A DNA stretch of 24,012 bases, from positions 1 through 24,012 of the IMG/VR virus record IMGVR_UViG_3300048026_000076. One strand, given 5' to 3'. This DNA comes from a virus. Positions 14,560 to 20,892 of this stretch are shown in pieces (within the stretch, counting starts at the first letter, position 1; each line of letters opens with the position of its first letter). The notes under the pieces were generated by a model, which had not been told where the DNA came from, did no database searches, and saw only the letters and a program-made list of their open reading frames with translations. The position numbers and the translations under genes are program-made.

Positions 14560-15161
14560 TAATATCCCCTAAACTCTACCGTAATCTCATCATTCAATGC
14601 CCACTTCAGCAAATCGCCAGATGAATTATTAAATCCTGACCCCAGCAGTCTGCGAAATTGAACTCTATGGTTATCTGTCTCACCGCTAACACTGCTCTGG
14701 TCAATTGGATCGCCATAGGGGTTAATTAGATACCAAGTAGATGCTGGAAAACTTGCCGTTACTAATCCTGAATTTGCCGCAGTATGATTGATATATCTAA
14801 CATTATGCCAATAGTTGTCTTTTATCTCTTGCTCAGTATCTCCAGAAGGTGGCGCACCCTGACCTAGATATTTTAAATCTATGACGAAAGCGTTAGATGA
14901 AACGCCAAATCCATTAAAGTTTTCATCAAATATACCTGTGCCAACCGAGTTTGAATTACTGGGGGCAACTAAGCTAACTGTAAGGCCATTAGTTAATCTA
15001 AAATCACTAGATATGGTGCTTATTTTACTTGAATCATTAATATTATTAAAAGTCGAAAGAGAAATCCCTGCGTTAGTTTGATAATTTGCAGTAGTACCAG
15101 CATCGCAGGTAAAGCTAAACCTAGCAATCAACCCTGAATCTGCAACAGCGCCAGAACTCAT
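14559..15161 (-). CDS. Unknown beta-rich protein of fibre module A, 200 aa
   Basis: The product is rich in Ser, Asn, Gly, Thr and aromatic residues, with alternating hydrophobics and no transmembrane segment. It starts MSSGAVADSGLIARFSFTCD and contains FGVSSNAFVIDLKYLGQGAP and WYLINPYGDPIDQSS. It ends in a FRRLLGSGFNNSSGD loop and ITVEFRGY. This looks like a beta-sandwich virion protein, plausibly a fibre tip or carbohydrate-binding element. It overlaps the 798-aa fibre stop as ATGA and is followed by a TAGTG overlap, so it belongs to the same translational unit as the fibre. Specific function is not recognised. Confidence 0.7.
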   Translation of the reverse strand: MSSGAVADSGLIARFSFTCDAGTTANYQTNAGISLSTFNNINDSSKISTISSDFRLTNGLTVSLVAPSNSNSVGTGIFDENFNGFGVSSNAFVIDLKYLGQGAPPSGDTEQEIKDNYWHNVRYINHTAANSGLVTASFPASTWYLINPYGDPIDQSSVSGETDNHRVQFRRLLGSGFNNSSGDLLKWALNDEITVEFRGY

Positions 15162-17554
15162 ATCACACCAGAGCCAAATATAATGATTTCATTATCAGCA
15201 GTAACCGTTAGCTCGGCAACACCGCCCTTAGATAAGGTAATTGTATTAGCTAAACTTGCAACCGTAGAGCCGTTTAATTGTTTAAATTGACTTGCGCTTA
15301 CTCTATCAAAGGTTAGCGTATCTGTTCCTGCATTGACAACAACCCAAGTATCACCTAGATTGCTTGATGCTGTGACATTAGGAAATTTCAAAGTAACAGC
15401 GCCACCAGTATGCACATACTTCTTGCTAATGTTAGAAGTCATATCGCTAATAGCGGCTGAACCTACTACAGTAGTTGGTGCAACAAATCCGATGTCAGAA
15501 GTAAGTGCTACTGTTCCTGTTGCTGATGGCAGGGTAAGTGTGATGTCACCGCTTGCACTTTCTTGGATTGTAGTTACAACGCCACCAGCATCTTTTATTC
15601 TCAAATCACCTGTAATTTCAACGCCATCTGTTCTAGTTACAAGTTTTATATTACCCTGATTAGACAATCGTGCAACATCGCTAAACGTACCTATTATTTC
15701 TTGGCCAGCGTCATTCTTTATTAAAACATTTTGCCCTTTGATAACTAAATTATCACTACCAGTAGCACCAGAGGGTTGTTCTATAAATGACGTTGCACCA
15801 TCTGAATATATTTCTAAGTCACCGCCAGCACCAAGAGTAATCTTTTCATTATCACCCATCGTCAAGGCGTCAGCACTTACAGTGCCTGTTACGGTTATGC
15901 CGTTTTTGTCTACATCTAAGATAGTCGTAAGCGTTCCAGCAACACTTGGTCGAAAAAGAAAAGAACCATCTTCATCGTTTTCAGTATAATCTTCTGCACG
16001 ACCTAATATTTCAGCAAAGGTTGAATTACCACTGTTAGAGTTTTTTGCATCAAAATGCATTTGACCTATGTTAGAAGCACCGCCTACTATTCTGTTTCCC
16101 GTTCTTGTAAATGTTAAGTCAGGCGAAGCAAGAGTGGCCGTTTCACTTGTTCTTATTTGCAACCCTGTTCCACCACCAGTGCCGTCAATTAAGACACCAT
16201 TAGAAGTAGCACCAGTGTTGAGCGTTGTTGAGCCATCTACAGTTAAACCATCAGCAGTTACAGTGCCGTTTACACTTATACCTGTGGCTGTAGTATTCAA
16301 CTTAGCATCAGAATCATTATTACCGATACTTCCGTAATACAGAGCTACCGAACCTGAGCTACCTGAACTAGCTACAATCCTTCTATTTTGCCCACCGCCA
16401 TCTTTGTCACGGACAACAAAAGCATCTGCATCAATAACTAAGTTGCCGCCACCAGCCTCATCAATGTATGTGTGATTGAAGCTTGCGTCAGTGTAAATTG
16501 TTAATGCTGTACTGCCATCTGTTCTTAGGGTTTGCAGAGATTCGTTGTTTCCTAATCTAAGCCCATCGCTAGTTACAGTACCAGATACAGTTATGCCTGT
16601 TTCTGTGGTTGCTAACTTAGTGCCTGTTCCAGATGCTCCTTGCCAGTTAAGACTTACGTTATCAGCATCACAGGATATAAGAGTTGCATCTGCATCATTC
16701 CTTGTCTCTACGTTCTGCCCTCGTATAATTAAACTTGTAGTTCCTGATCCTGAAGGTTGCTCAATGAAAGCGTTAGTGCCGCCAGAAAAGATTTGTAAAT
16801 CTGGTGTACCTCCGTTACCTGCACCTATCTTTATGTATTCGCTGTCACCTAAAGTAAGCCCGTCAGCATTTATAGTACCTGTTACGTCTATACCTGTATT
16901 AGTTGTGGTAAGTTTAGGATTATTAGCCCCATGTTTCAGTATAACTGCTCGGCCAGCATTTTGAACCTGCATTATCAAGTTACTGTTATTAGCTACAAGT
17001 ACACTATTGTTTTCATCTACGTGTTGAAGTCTAAGATCATAGCCAGTGCTATTGGGCTTGGCTATATCAATATAACCGCCATCAGTGCCAGATACTTCGA
17101 TAATACCGTAATCGGTACTTCCTCCAGTTGCTGTACTTTTGACCTCAAGTTGAGCGAATCCTGTAGAGCTTTTTATTTGACTTAAAGTGTTGCCAGTGCC
17201 TGCGTCTACAGTAAGAAGAGTTGTGTTACCGCTAAAAGTTGTGTTACCGCTAAAAGTTTTGTTGCCCGCTATAGTCTGGTCGCCAGTTAGCTTAACAACT
17301 GAAGTGTCGAGAGCTTGCAAGTTTATTCCGTTTACAAGTCCTGCGGTTGCAAGGTTTCCGTTAACCGTTAAAAGACCTGTACCCAAATTTAAAAGATTAG
17401 GGTCAAATATGTTTCCCATATTTGTGGTAGATATTTTTATACTGCCCATAAAACCAGTTTCAGAAGATACTTGCCCAGAAACATTTATGTTTTGGAAAGA
17501 TATTGTATTGCTTATAGGATTGTAGTTAGATAGGTTTTCGTAAAAACTAGCCAT
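15158..17554 (-). CDS. Large repeat-built tail fibre / adhesin, 798 aa
   Basis: About residues 1-120 are an N-terminal region with fibre words (GLLTVNGNLATAGLVNGINL and the tandem FSGNTT). About 121-650 is the shaft. It holds five copies of a GIxVxGTVxADGLTLGDNE-type word starting near residues 221, 320, 425, 552 and 644, each heading a unit of about 92-127 residues. Units one and four share extra words (LQIFSGGTNAFIEQPSGS against LEIYSDGATSFIEQPSGA, and GQNV followed by NDA). About 690-798 is a C-terminal beta domain with TWVVVNAGTDTLTFDRVSAS and a Gly-Ser-Gly ending. There is no intramolecular chaperone or peptidase motif that I can see. It follows the adaptor gene by 3 nt. Likely role: trimeric fibre or spike for host recognition. 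Confidence 0.82.
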   Translation of the reverse strand: MASFYENLSNYNPISNTISFQNINVSGQVSSETGFMGSIKISTTNMGNIFDPNLLNLGTGLLTVNGNLATAGLVNGINLQALDTSVVKLTGDQTIAGNKTFSGNTTFSGNTTLLTVDAGTGNTLSQIKSSTGFAQLEVKSTATGGSTDYGIIEVSGTDGGYIDIAKPNSTGYDLRLQHVDENNSVLVANNSNLIMQVQNAGRAVILKHGANNPKLTTTNTGIDVTGTINADGLTLGDSEYIKIGAGNGGTPDLQIFSGGTNAFIEQPSGSGTTSLIIRGQNVETRNDADATLISCDADNVSLNWQGASGTGTKLATTETGITVSGTVTSDGLRLGNNESLQTLRTDGSTALTIYTDASFNHTYIDEAGGGNLVIDADAFVVRDKDGGGQNRRIVASSGSSGSVALYYGSIGNNDSDAKLNTTATGISVNGTVTADGLTVDGSTTLNTGATSNGVLIDGTGGGTGLQIRTSETATLASPDLTFTRTGNRIVGGASNIGQMHFDAKNSNSGNSTFAEILGRAEDYTENDEDGSFLFRPSVAGTLTTILDVDKNGITVTGTVSADALTMGDNEKITLGAGGDLEIYSDGATSFIEQPSGATGSDNLVIKGQNVLIKNDAGQEIIGTFSDVARLSNQGNIKLVTRTDGVEITGDLRIKDAGGVVTTIQESASGDITLTLPSATGTVALTSDIGFVAPTTVVGSAAISDMTSNISKKYVHTGGAVTLKFPNVTASSNLGDTWVVVNAGTDTLTFDRVSASQFKQLNGSTVASLANTITLSKGGVAELTVTADNEIIIFGSGVI
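15602..16894 (-). repeat. Multi-copy coding repeats in the fibre shaft
   Basis: Five repeat heads (residues 221, 320, 425, 552 and 644 of the fibre) lie in this span. The words are GIDVTGTINADGLTLGDSE, GITVSGTVTSDGLRLGNNE, GISVNGTVTADGLTVDGST, GITVTGTVSADALTMGDNE and the degenerate GVEITGDLRIKD. Copies one and four remain alike for roughly 70 more residues, suggesting duplication of a larger block. DNA copies are diverged. Confidence 0.75.
17220..17255 (-). repeat. Exact 18-bp tandem repeat, two copies
   Basis: The plus-strand unit gttgtgttaccgctaaaa occurs at 17220-17237 and again at 17238-17255. A third, mutated copy follows (gttttgttgcccgctata). The unit is six codons, so it encodes the FSGNTT word in frame in the large fibre and could gain or lose units without breaking the gene. 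Confidence 0.85.
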
Positions 17555-17557
17555 TTT

Positions 17558-18157
17558 TTAATACCCGTTTTCGACAATGGCTGTAGAGCCAGAAGTCTCT
17601 GCCTGCCTAGCGTGACGCATTAATATTGCAAAAGATTCTTCGTACTTAGATTCCCAAATTGAGGGGTCTTGCTGTAAAAATATAGACGCCTCTTTAAGAG
17701 CGCCGTATAAATAAAGCTCTGGAGAGTAATTAAAAATAACATTAGTGGTGTTGGTGTCTGACAATCTAGGAACTACATAATAATAATTAATCTGCAAATC
17801 TCCGGTCGTAACACTTGTTATGCTTGGGAAAAATACAAGTTTTTCTCCTTTCCTAGCAAAACAAGTAGGCGTTCCAGACTGATCAGCATAGTTGTAAAGC
17901 TCGCCCAACGATACTCTGGTTAACGGAACTTTTTTGTAAAATATATCTTTAGCTTCTACATAATCACTTGGCAAAGTAGATTCACTGCTAGAGTCTACAG
18001 ACAAATTAGCTATTTTTTCATTTAGAGGTGATTTTAACTCTCTCTCTAAACGACTCTCAGCAATAGTAATAAAATCTTTAATTTGACTTGTTAGATCGGT
18101 TCTGTTTAACCAATCAGCTATTGAGCTTTGTAGCTCAGAATAGGTTGTTAAGCTCAT
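17558..18157 (-). CDS. Head-tail adaptor protein (SU10/P22 gp4-type), 199 aa
   Basis: The N-terminus contains YSELQSSIADWLNRTDLTSQ and then FITIAESRLERELKSPLNEK, the typical opening of the short-tailed-phage adaptor family: helix, loop and a long helix ending in an RxxRxL-like basic stretch. The middle has LPSDYVEAKDIFY, then GEKLVFFPS and a LQINYYYVVPRLS beta strand. The C-terminal half is helical (YLYGALKEASIFLQQDPSIW and ESKYEESFAILMRHARQAET), again family-like. It would form a 12-subunit ring under the portal that links head to tail. It overlaps the small upstream gene by ATGA. Confidence in the adaptor role is good. Confidence 0.83.
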   Translation of the reverse strand: MSLTTYSELQSSIADWLNRTDLTSQIKDFITIAESRLERELKSPLNEKIANLSVDSSSESTLPSDYVEAKDIFYKKVPLTRVSLGELYNYADQSGTPTCFARKGEKLVFFPSITSVTTGDLQINYYYVVPRLSDTNTTNVIFNYSPELYLYGALKEASIFLQQDPSIWESKYEESFAILMRHARQAETSGSTAIVENGY

Positions 18158-18486
18158 AGTCTACCGCCGCCTGTTCTCAGGTAAGCATAATCGGGTGAGT
18201 TAAGTTTCTTTTTAATTCTTTTAATATCTTCTTCGTTAGGGTTCATAACATTTATACCCTCACTTAACCACTCCATAACAACCACGTTGGGTATAGACGC
18301 TACTTTTTGCATATCGGGCGTAACGCCTTGTTGAGAAGAAATATCTCGATCTATCTTGTTAGATTCAAGAATCTTAGATATGTCTTGGGTGTACTGAGTG
18401 TGGGTTGTGCCTTTTTCAGCGTTAACGTGAAAAAAAGTCTCTAACTTATCAGAGTCGTTGTATAAATTTTTTAATTTATCAGACAT
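18154..18486 (-). CDS. Small conserved-looking head/tail-module protein, 110 aa
   Basis: The ATG at 18486 has AGG 7 nt upstream; a TTG two codons earlier is a possible alternative but less likely. The product has a charged N-terminal half (FHVNAEKGTTHTQYTQDISK, then ILESNKIDRD). A well-ordered C-terminal half follows: VASIPNVVVMEWLSEGINVM, NPNEEDIKRIKKKLNSPDYA and YLRTGGGRL. The WLxxGINVxNPN...KRKLNxPxYxYLRT-like pattern is one I associate with a small protein encoded beside adaptor genes in many short-tailed phages. Its biochemical role is unknown to me. It is the first gene after the capsid terminator and is coupled to the adaptor by ATGA. Confidence 0.72.
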   Translation of the reverse strand: MSDKLKNLYNDSDKLETFFHVNAEKGTTHTQYTQDISKILESNKIDRDISSQQGVTPDMQKVASIPNVVVMEWLSEGINVMNPNEEDIKRIKKKLNSPDYAYLRTGGGRL

Positions 18487-18506
18487 GTGCAAACCTAGAA
18501 ATAATT

Positions 18507-18535
18507 AAAAAAGAGAACAGCCCCGAAGGGCTGTT
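18507..18535 (-). terminator. Intrinsic terminator behind the major capsid gene
   Basis: On the minus strand AACAGCCC-TTCG-GGGCTGTT forms a perfect 8-bp stem with a UUCG tetraloop (18516-18535). After CTC comes a run of six T (18507-18512). The hairpin lies 20 nt past the capsid stop. It is the only strong intrinsic terminator I found in the window. Confidence 0.92.
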
Positions 18536-18555
18536 TTCTAGATGCTTACAAAATA

Positions 18556-19452
18556 TTAAGTAATATCTTGTAAAGCGCCGCTTGCTTTGCTGTTTTCACA
18601 AACAAGAGTCAACTCAGTTAGGAGTTGTTTCTTCTCAGAGTCGCCAGTAGTAGCGAGGTTGATAGTTTGCATAGGACGTAAAACAGCCCGTGACCAATAG
18701 TCCGTATCTAACAACAAGACAGTGTCACCCACAATAAAGCGGTTAGTTACAACAGCCGATTCACCGAAAGGTGATACATAAAAATCGACCGCGTTAACGA
18801 CACGCTTAGACTCAGCAAAATCACGGGTAGTGTTTCCGCTAGTTGCAAAGCCAGCTACAGTTACCGCTTTAGCAGGAGCAACTTGGATCTGGTTTACGTT
18901 TCCGCCTTCTGTAAAAACCGCTTGCAAGCCAGTCAAAAGTGCAGTTTCAGTTAAAGTACCGGTGCTTGTGGTAATGTTTCCTGAATCCATTTGATTAGTT
19001 GCTGAGGTTAAAAGACGACCCGCAGATCCAGTTTCATCGGCGCCAGCTTGCTCAAGGCCAACAAAAGCGTGTTCAATATCTCGCTTAAGTTCTTTTCCTC
19101 GTTTAGCAATTTGATAGCTCATCTCGCTAGAGCGGCCATATTTGCCGATTTTTTCTGCGGTGCCGGTTACCGAAACGTCTTTAACAAAGATTTGAGTTCG
19201 GTTAGTTTTTACTGTGGTTTTAGCTACAGCCGTGTCAGCCGCGTCTGCACCTTCTCTCGCGTTATTAGCCGCCGGAGCTGTTAGAGAGTCTTCTTGCCAT
19301 TGATGCAAAACAGCACTAGCAGTAGAAGATCCTATAGAGCTAGTGAAAGGAGTTTCAGTTGGAGAAATGTCATAGATGATGTCTTCAACATCTTCTCTTT
19401 GACCTTCAATGTTATTACCAGCGGTGCTGGATTTTGCGCTATATTTAGCCAT
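18556..19452 (-). CDS. Major capsid protein, SU10-type HK97 fold, 298 aa
   Basis: The N-terminal region (residues 18-40) contains GQREDVEDIIYDISPTETPF then TSSIG, the signature opening of the SU10-like major capsid family (DUF5309/SU10_MCP). HWQ-type and basic words follow: LHQWQEDSLTAPAANNAREG, then NRTQIFVKDVSVTGTAEKIG and YQIAKRGKELKRDIEHAFVG. The latter corresponds to the long spine helix of HK97-fold subunits. The C-terminal domain carries IQVAPAKAVTVAGF, DFYVSPFGESAVVTNRFI and TVLLLDTDYWSRAVLRPMQT. Length is ordinary for the family. An AGGA Shine-Dalgarno precedes the ATG. It follows the scaffold gene by 15 nt and is immediately followed by a strong terminator, consistent with high expression. 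Confidence 0.9.
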   Translation of the reverse strand: MAKYSAKSSTAGNNIEGQREDVEDIIYDISPTETPFTSSIGSSTASAVLHQWQEDSLTAPAANNAREGADAADTAVAKTTVKTNRTQIFVKDVSVTGTAEKIGKYGRSSEMSYQIAKRGKELKRDIEHAFVGLEQAGADETGSAGRLLTSATNQMDSGNITTSTGTLTETALLTGLQAVFTEGGNVNQIQVAPAKAVTVAGFATSGNTTRDFAESKRVVNAVDFYVSPFGESAVVTNRFIVGDTVLLLDTDYWSRAVLRPMQTINLATTGDSEKKQLLTELTLVCENSKASGALQDIT

Positions 19453-19467
19453 GATAAAAGTTCCTAA

Positions 19468-20433
19468 TTAAAAGAGTTTATTAAGAGCGTTGACAGCGTC
19501 GTCCATTCTTCCAGACTTTCTTAACCTAGCTCTAGATTCCTGCTCGGCCTTGACGTTTCTGGTTTTCTTAGACTCCGGCGCCTTGTTGCTCGACAAAGTT
19601 TTTTTAGGCGCTGACTTAACTTTTTTGGTTGTCTTTGCCTTAGCCTGATCGTACATTTGAGCTTTATACAATGCCGTTATTAACCGGTGGTCTGTTACTT
19701 TATTAAACTCTTCACGGCTAACTCCAACGCTTTCAGCGTAAGAACCGACAGAGCTGTAAAGCTCGTTATTCCAGTTAGGTATTGTAGATTTCAAAACAGA
19801 CAGACTCTCTTGAGCTTTCGCTTGAGAATCTAATTGCTCTTGTTTATCAATCTGGTCTGCGTGAGTCTGAGCCTGCGCTTGAATAAAATCGTGCGTCTGC
19901 TTAGTTTGCTCGTACATAGCCTTCGCTTGCTTGTACTGTTCAGGGTTTTCCACTGCGGCTTGCTCCCAATTCACATTGTTAAAACGTGATAGGTCTGCTC
20001 CTGCGGCGGTAAGAAGGGCATTAAGTGTGGATTCGTAATTCCGCGTCTGATCTTCTGCGGCTTTACGCTGTTCGGCAACAGCTTGCGTCTTCTTAGTGTA
20101 GTCGGCCTGACGCATATAACCAAGTTTAACCTCATCAAGATCAACATTTTCTCCGTTAATTTCAATGACGCCTTCAGTTATAGCTTCAACTTTATCCTCT
20201 GACTCTTCTTCAGATTCTTCGGTTTGGTCTTCTTCGACTTCCTCAGATTCTTCCGTATCGTCTTCGGTCAGTTGTTCCTCTTCGACCACTTCGTCGTCAG
20301 CTTCCGCTGACTCTTGCTCTTCTTCAGGTTCTTCGGTTTGGTCTTGCGACTCCATAGCCAAAAGTCTAGCAATACCCTCATCTAGCGAGGATAATTCTGG
20401 TGAGACCGCCTCTGCGGTTTGCTCTTCACTCAT
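19468..20433 (-). CDS. Capsid scaffolding protein, 321 aa
   Basis: The N-terminal third (about residues 28-95) is extremely acidic with Glu/Asp/Ser/Gln runs. About 110-210 is a helical, Gln/Ala-rich coiled-coil core (YTKKTQAVAEQRKAAEDQTR and YEQTKQTHDFIQAQAQTHAD). The C-terminal 60 residues are Lys/Arg/Ser/Pro-rich and end in a short basic amphipathic helix (RARLRKSGRMDDAVNALNKL). Acidic N-terminus, coiled core and basic C-terminal capsid-binding helix are the general plan of phage scaffolds, and the gene sits just before the capsid gene. An AAGGAAGAGGTG sequence gives a very strong Shine-Dalgarno. It probably directs procapsid assembly and exits before maturation; no protease domain is present. 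Confidence 0.82.
   Translation of the reverse strand: MSEEQTAEAVSPELSSLDEGIARLLAMESQDQTEEPEEEQESAEADDEVVEEEQLTEDDTEESEEVEEDQTEESEEESEDKVEAITEGVIEINGENVDLDEVKLGYMRQADYTKKTQAVAEQRKAAEDQTRNYESTLNALLTAAGADLSRFNNVNWEQAAVENPEQYKQAKAMYEQTKQTHDFIQAQAQTHADQIDKQEQLDSQAKAQESLSVLKSTIPNWNNELYSSVGSYAESVGVSREEFNKVTDHRLITALYKAQMYDQAKAKTTKKVKSAPKKTLSSNKAPESKKTRNVKAEQESRARLRKSGRMDDAVNALNKLF
20203..20345 (-). repeat. 29-bp direct repeat in the acidic part of the scaffold gene
   Basis: Positions 20203-20231 and 20317-20345 share 29 bases with a single mismatch. On the plus strand both begin ctcttcttca and end ttcggtttggtctt. Spacing is 114 nt, a multiple of three. Both copies encode the acidic word DQTEE(S/P)EEE, so the acidic tract looks expanded by in-frame duplication. 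Confidence 0.8.
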
Positions 20434-20436
20434 ATT

Positions 20437-20691
20437 CTACACCTCTTCCTTAGATTTTTCCAACTCTAAACGGTTAATCATTGAGGCAAATTGCTGGACA
20501 AACATCTGTCCACCCTTATACAGCGAGTATAAACGCTCGCGTTCCTCAGTAGATTCCTGCGGTGTAGCGAGTATGCTGTCAACGATTTGCTGATTCATAC
20601 TCTGAAAAGCTTTATTAAAAATATAGTTATTAAGCGTACTACTGGACAAATTTGCGTCAGTAGCAATCTCATTAATGTTTTCTTCGCTCAT
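20437..20691 (-). CDS. Small unknown head-module protein, 84 aa
   Basis: The product is a short, soluble, mainly helical protein starting MSEENINEIATDANLSSSTL. Its C-terminal half (ERERLYSLYKGGQMFVQQFA, then SMINRLELEKS) looks like a helical hairpin. A GGAG Shine-Dalgarno lies 9 nt upstream, and the stop is 3 nt before the scaffold start. Small helical proteins in this slot between portal and scaffold are common in short-tailed phages, but their role is not generally known. I do not recognise a family. It could assist capsid or portal assembly, which is inference from position only. Confidence 0.75.
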   Translation of the reverse strand: MSEENINEIATDANLSSSTLNNYIFNKAFQSMNQQIVDSILATPQESTEERERLYSLYKGGQMFVQQFASMINRLELEKSKEEV

Positions 20692-20715
20692 AAGTTAAAC
20701 TCCATAAAGGTTGGT

Positions 20716-20892
20716 TTAGTTTGTTTTCCTCGCACCTCTTCGGGTTAAAGGTCTTTTGACTTCTTCGACTTTAGGCAATTCATCTGGGTCTTTTCCATCG
20801 GCTATGAGTTGGTACCGTTGCTGACGAGTCATTTTATTTTTTTGTTTATCTCTGTTTTTTTGTTTCGCCGCAACGTAGTCTTCTATACTCAT
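20716..20892 (-). CDS. Very small basic protein, 58 aa, between portal and head genes
   Basis: Translation from the ATG at 20892 gives MSIEDYVAAKQKNRDKQKNK, then MTRQQRYQLIADGKDPDELP, and a basic C-terminus PLTRRGARKTN, with TAA at 20716-20718. The start overlaps the portal stop as ATGA, and without this gene there would be a 197-nt gap in an otherwise gapless operon. The two charged halves suggest a short helix followed by a basic tail that may contact DNA or acidic protein surfaces. Family not recognised. Confidence 0.7.
   Translation of the reverse strand: MSIEDYVAAKQKNRDKQKNKMTRQQRYQLIADGKDPDELPKVEEVKRPLTRRGARKTN

Noticed and set aside
15159-17559. Diversity-generating retroelement template or target in the fibre
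   Set aside because: The fibre has repeats, but there is no reverse transcriptase gene, no adenine-biased variable repeat pair and no C-type lectin ending in the window.
20165-20593. 142-aa plus-strand Ser-rich open frame
   Set aside because: It is the antisense shadow of the Glu/Asp-rich scaffold arm (GAA/GAC read backwards give TTC/GTC and Ser-type codons); it has no coupled neighbours and lies opposite a strongly supported gene.
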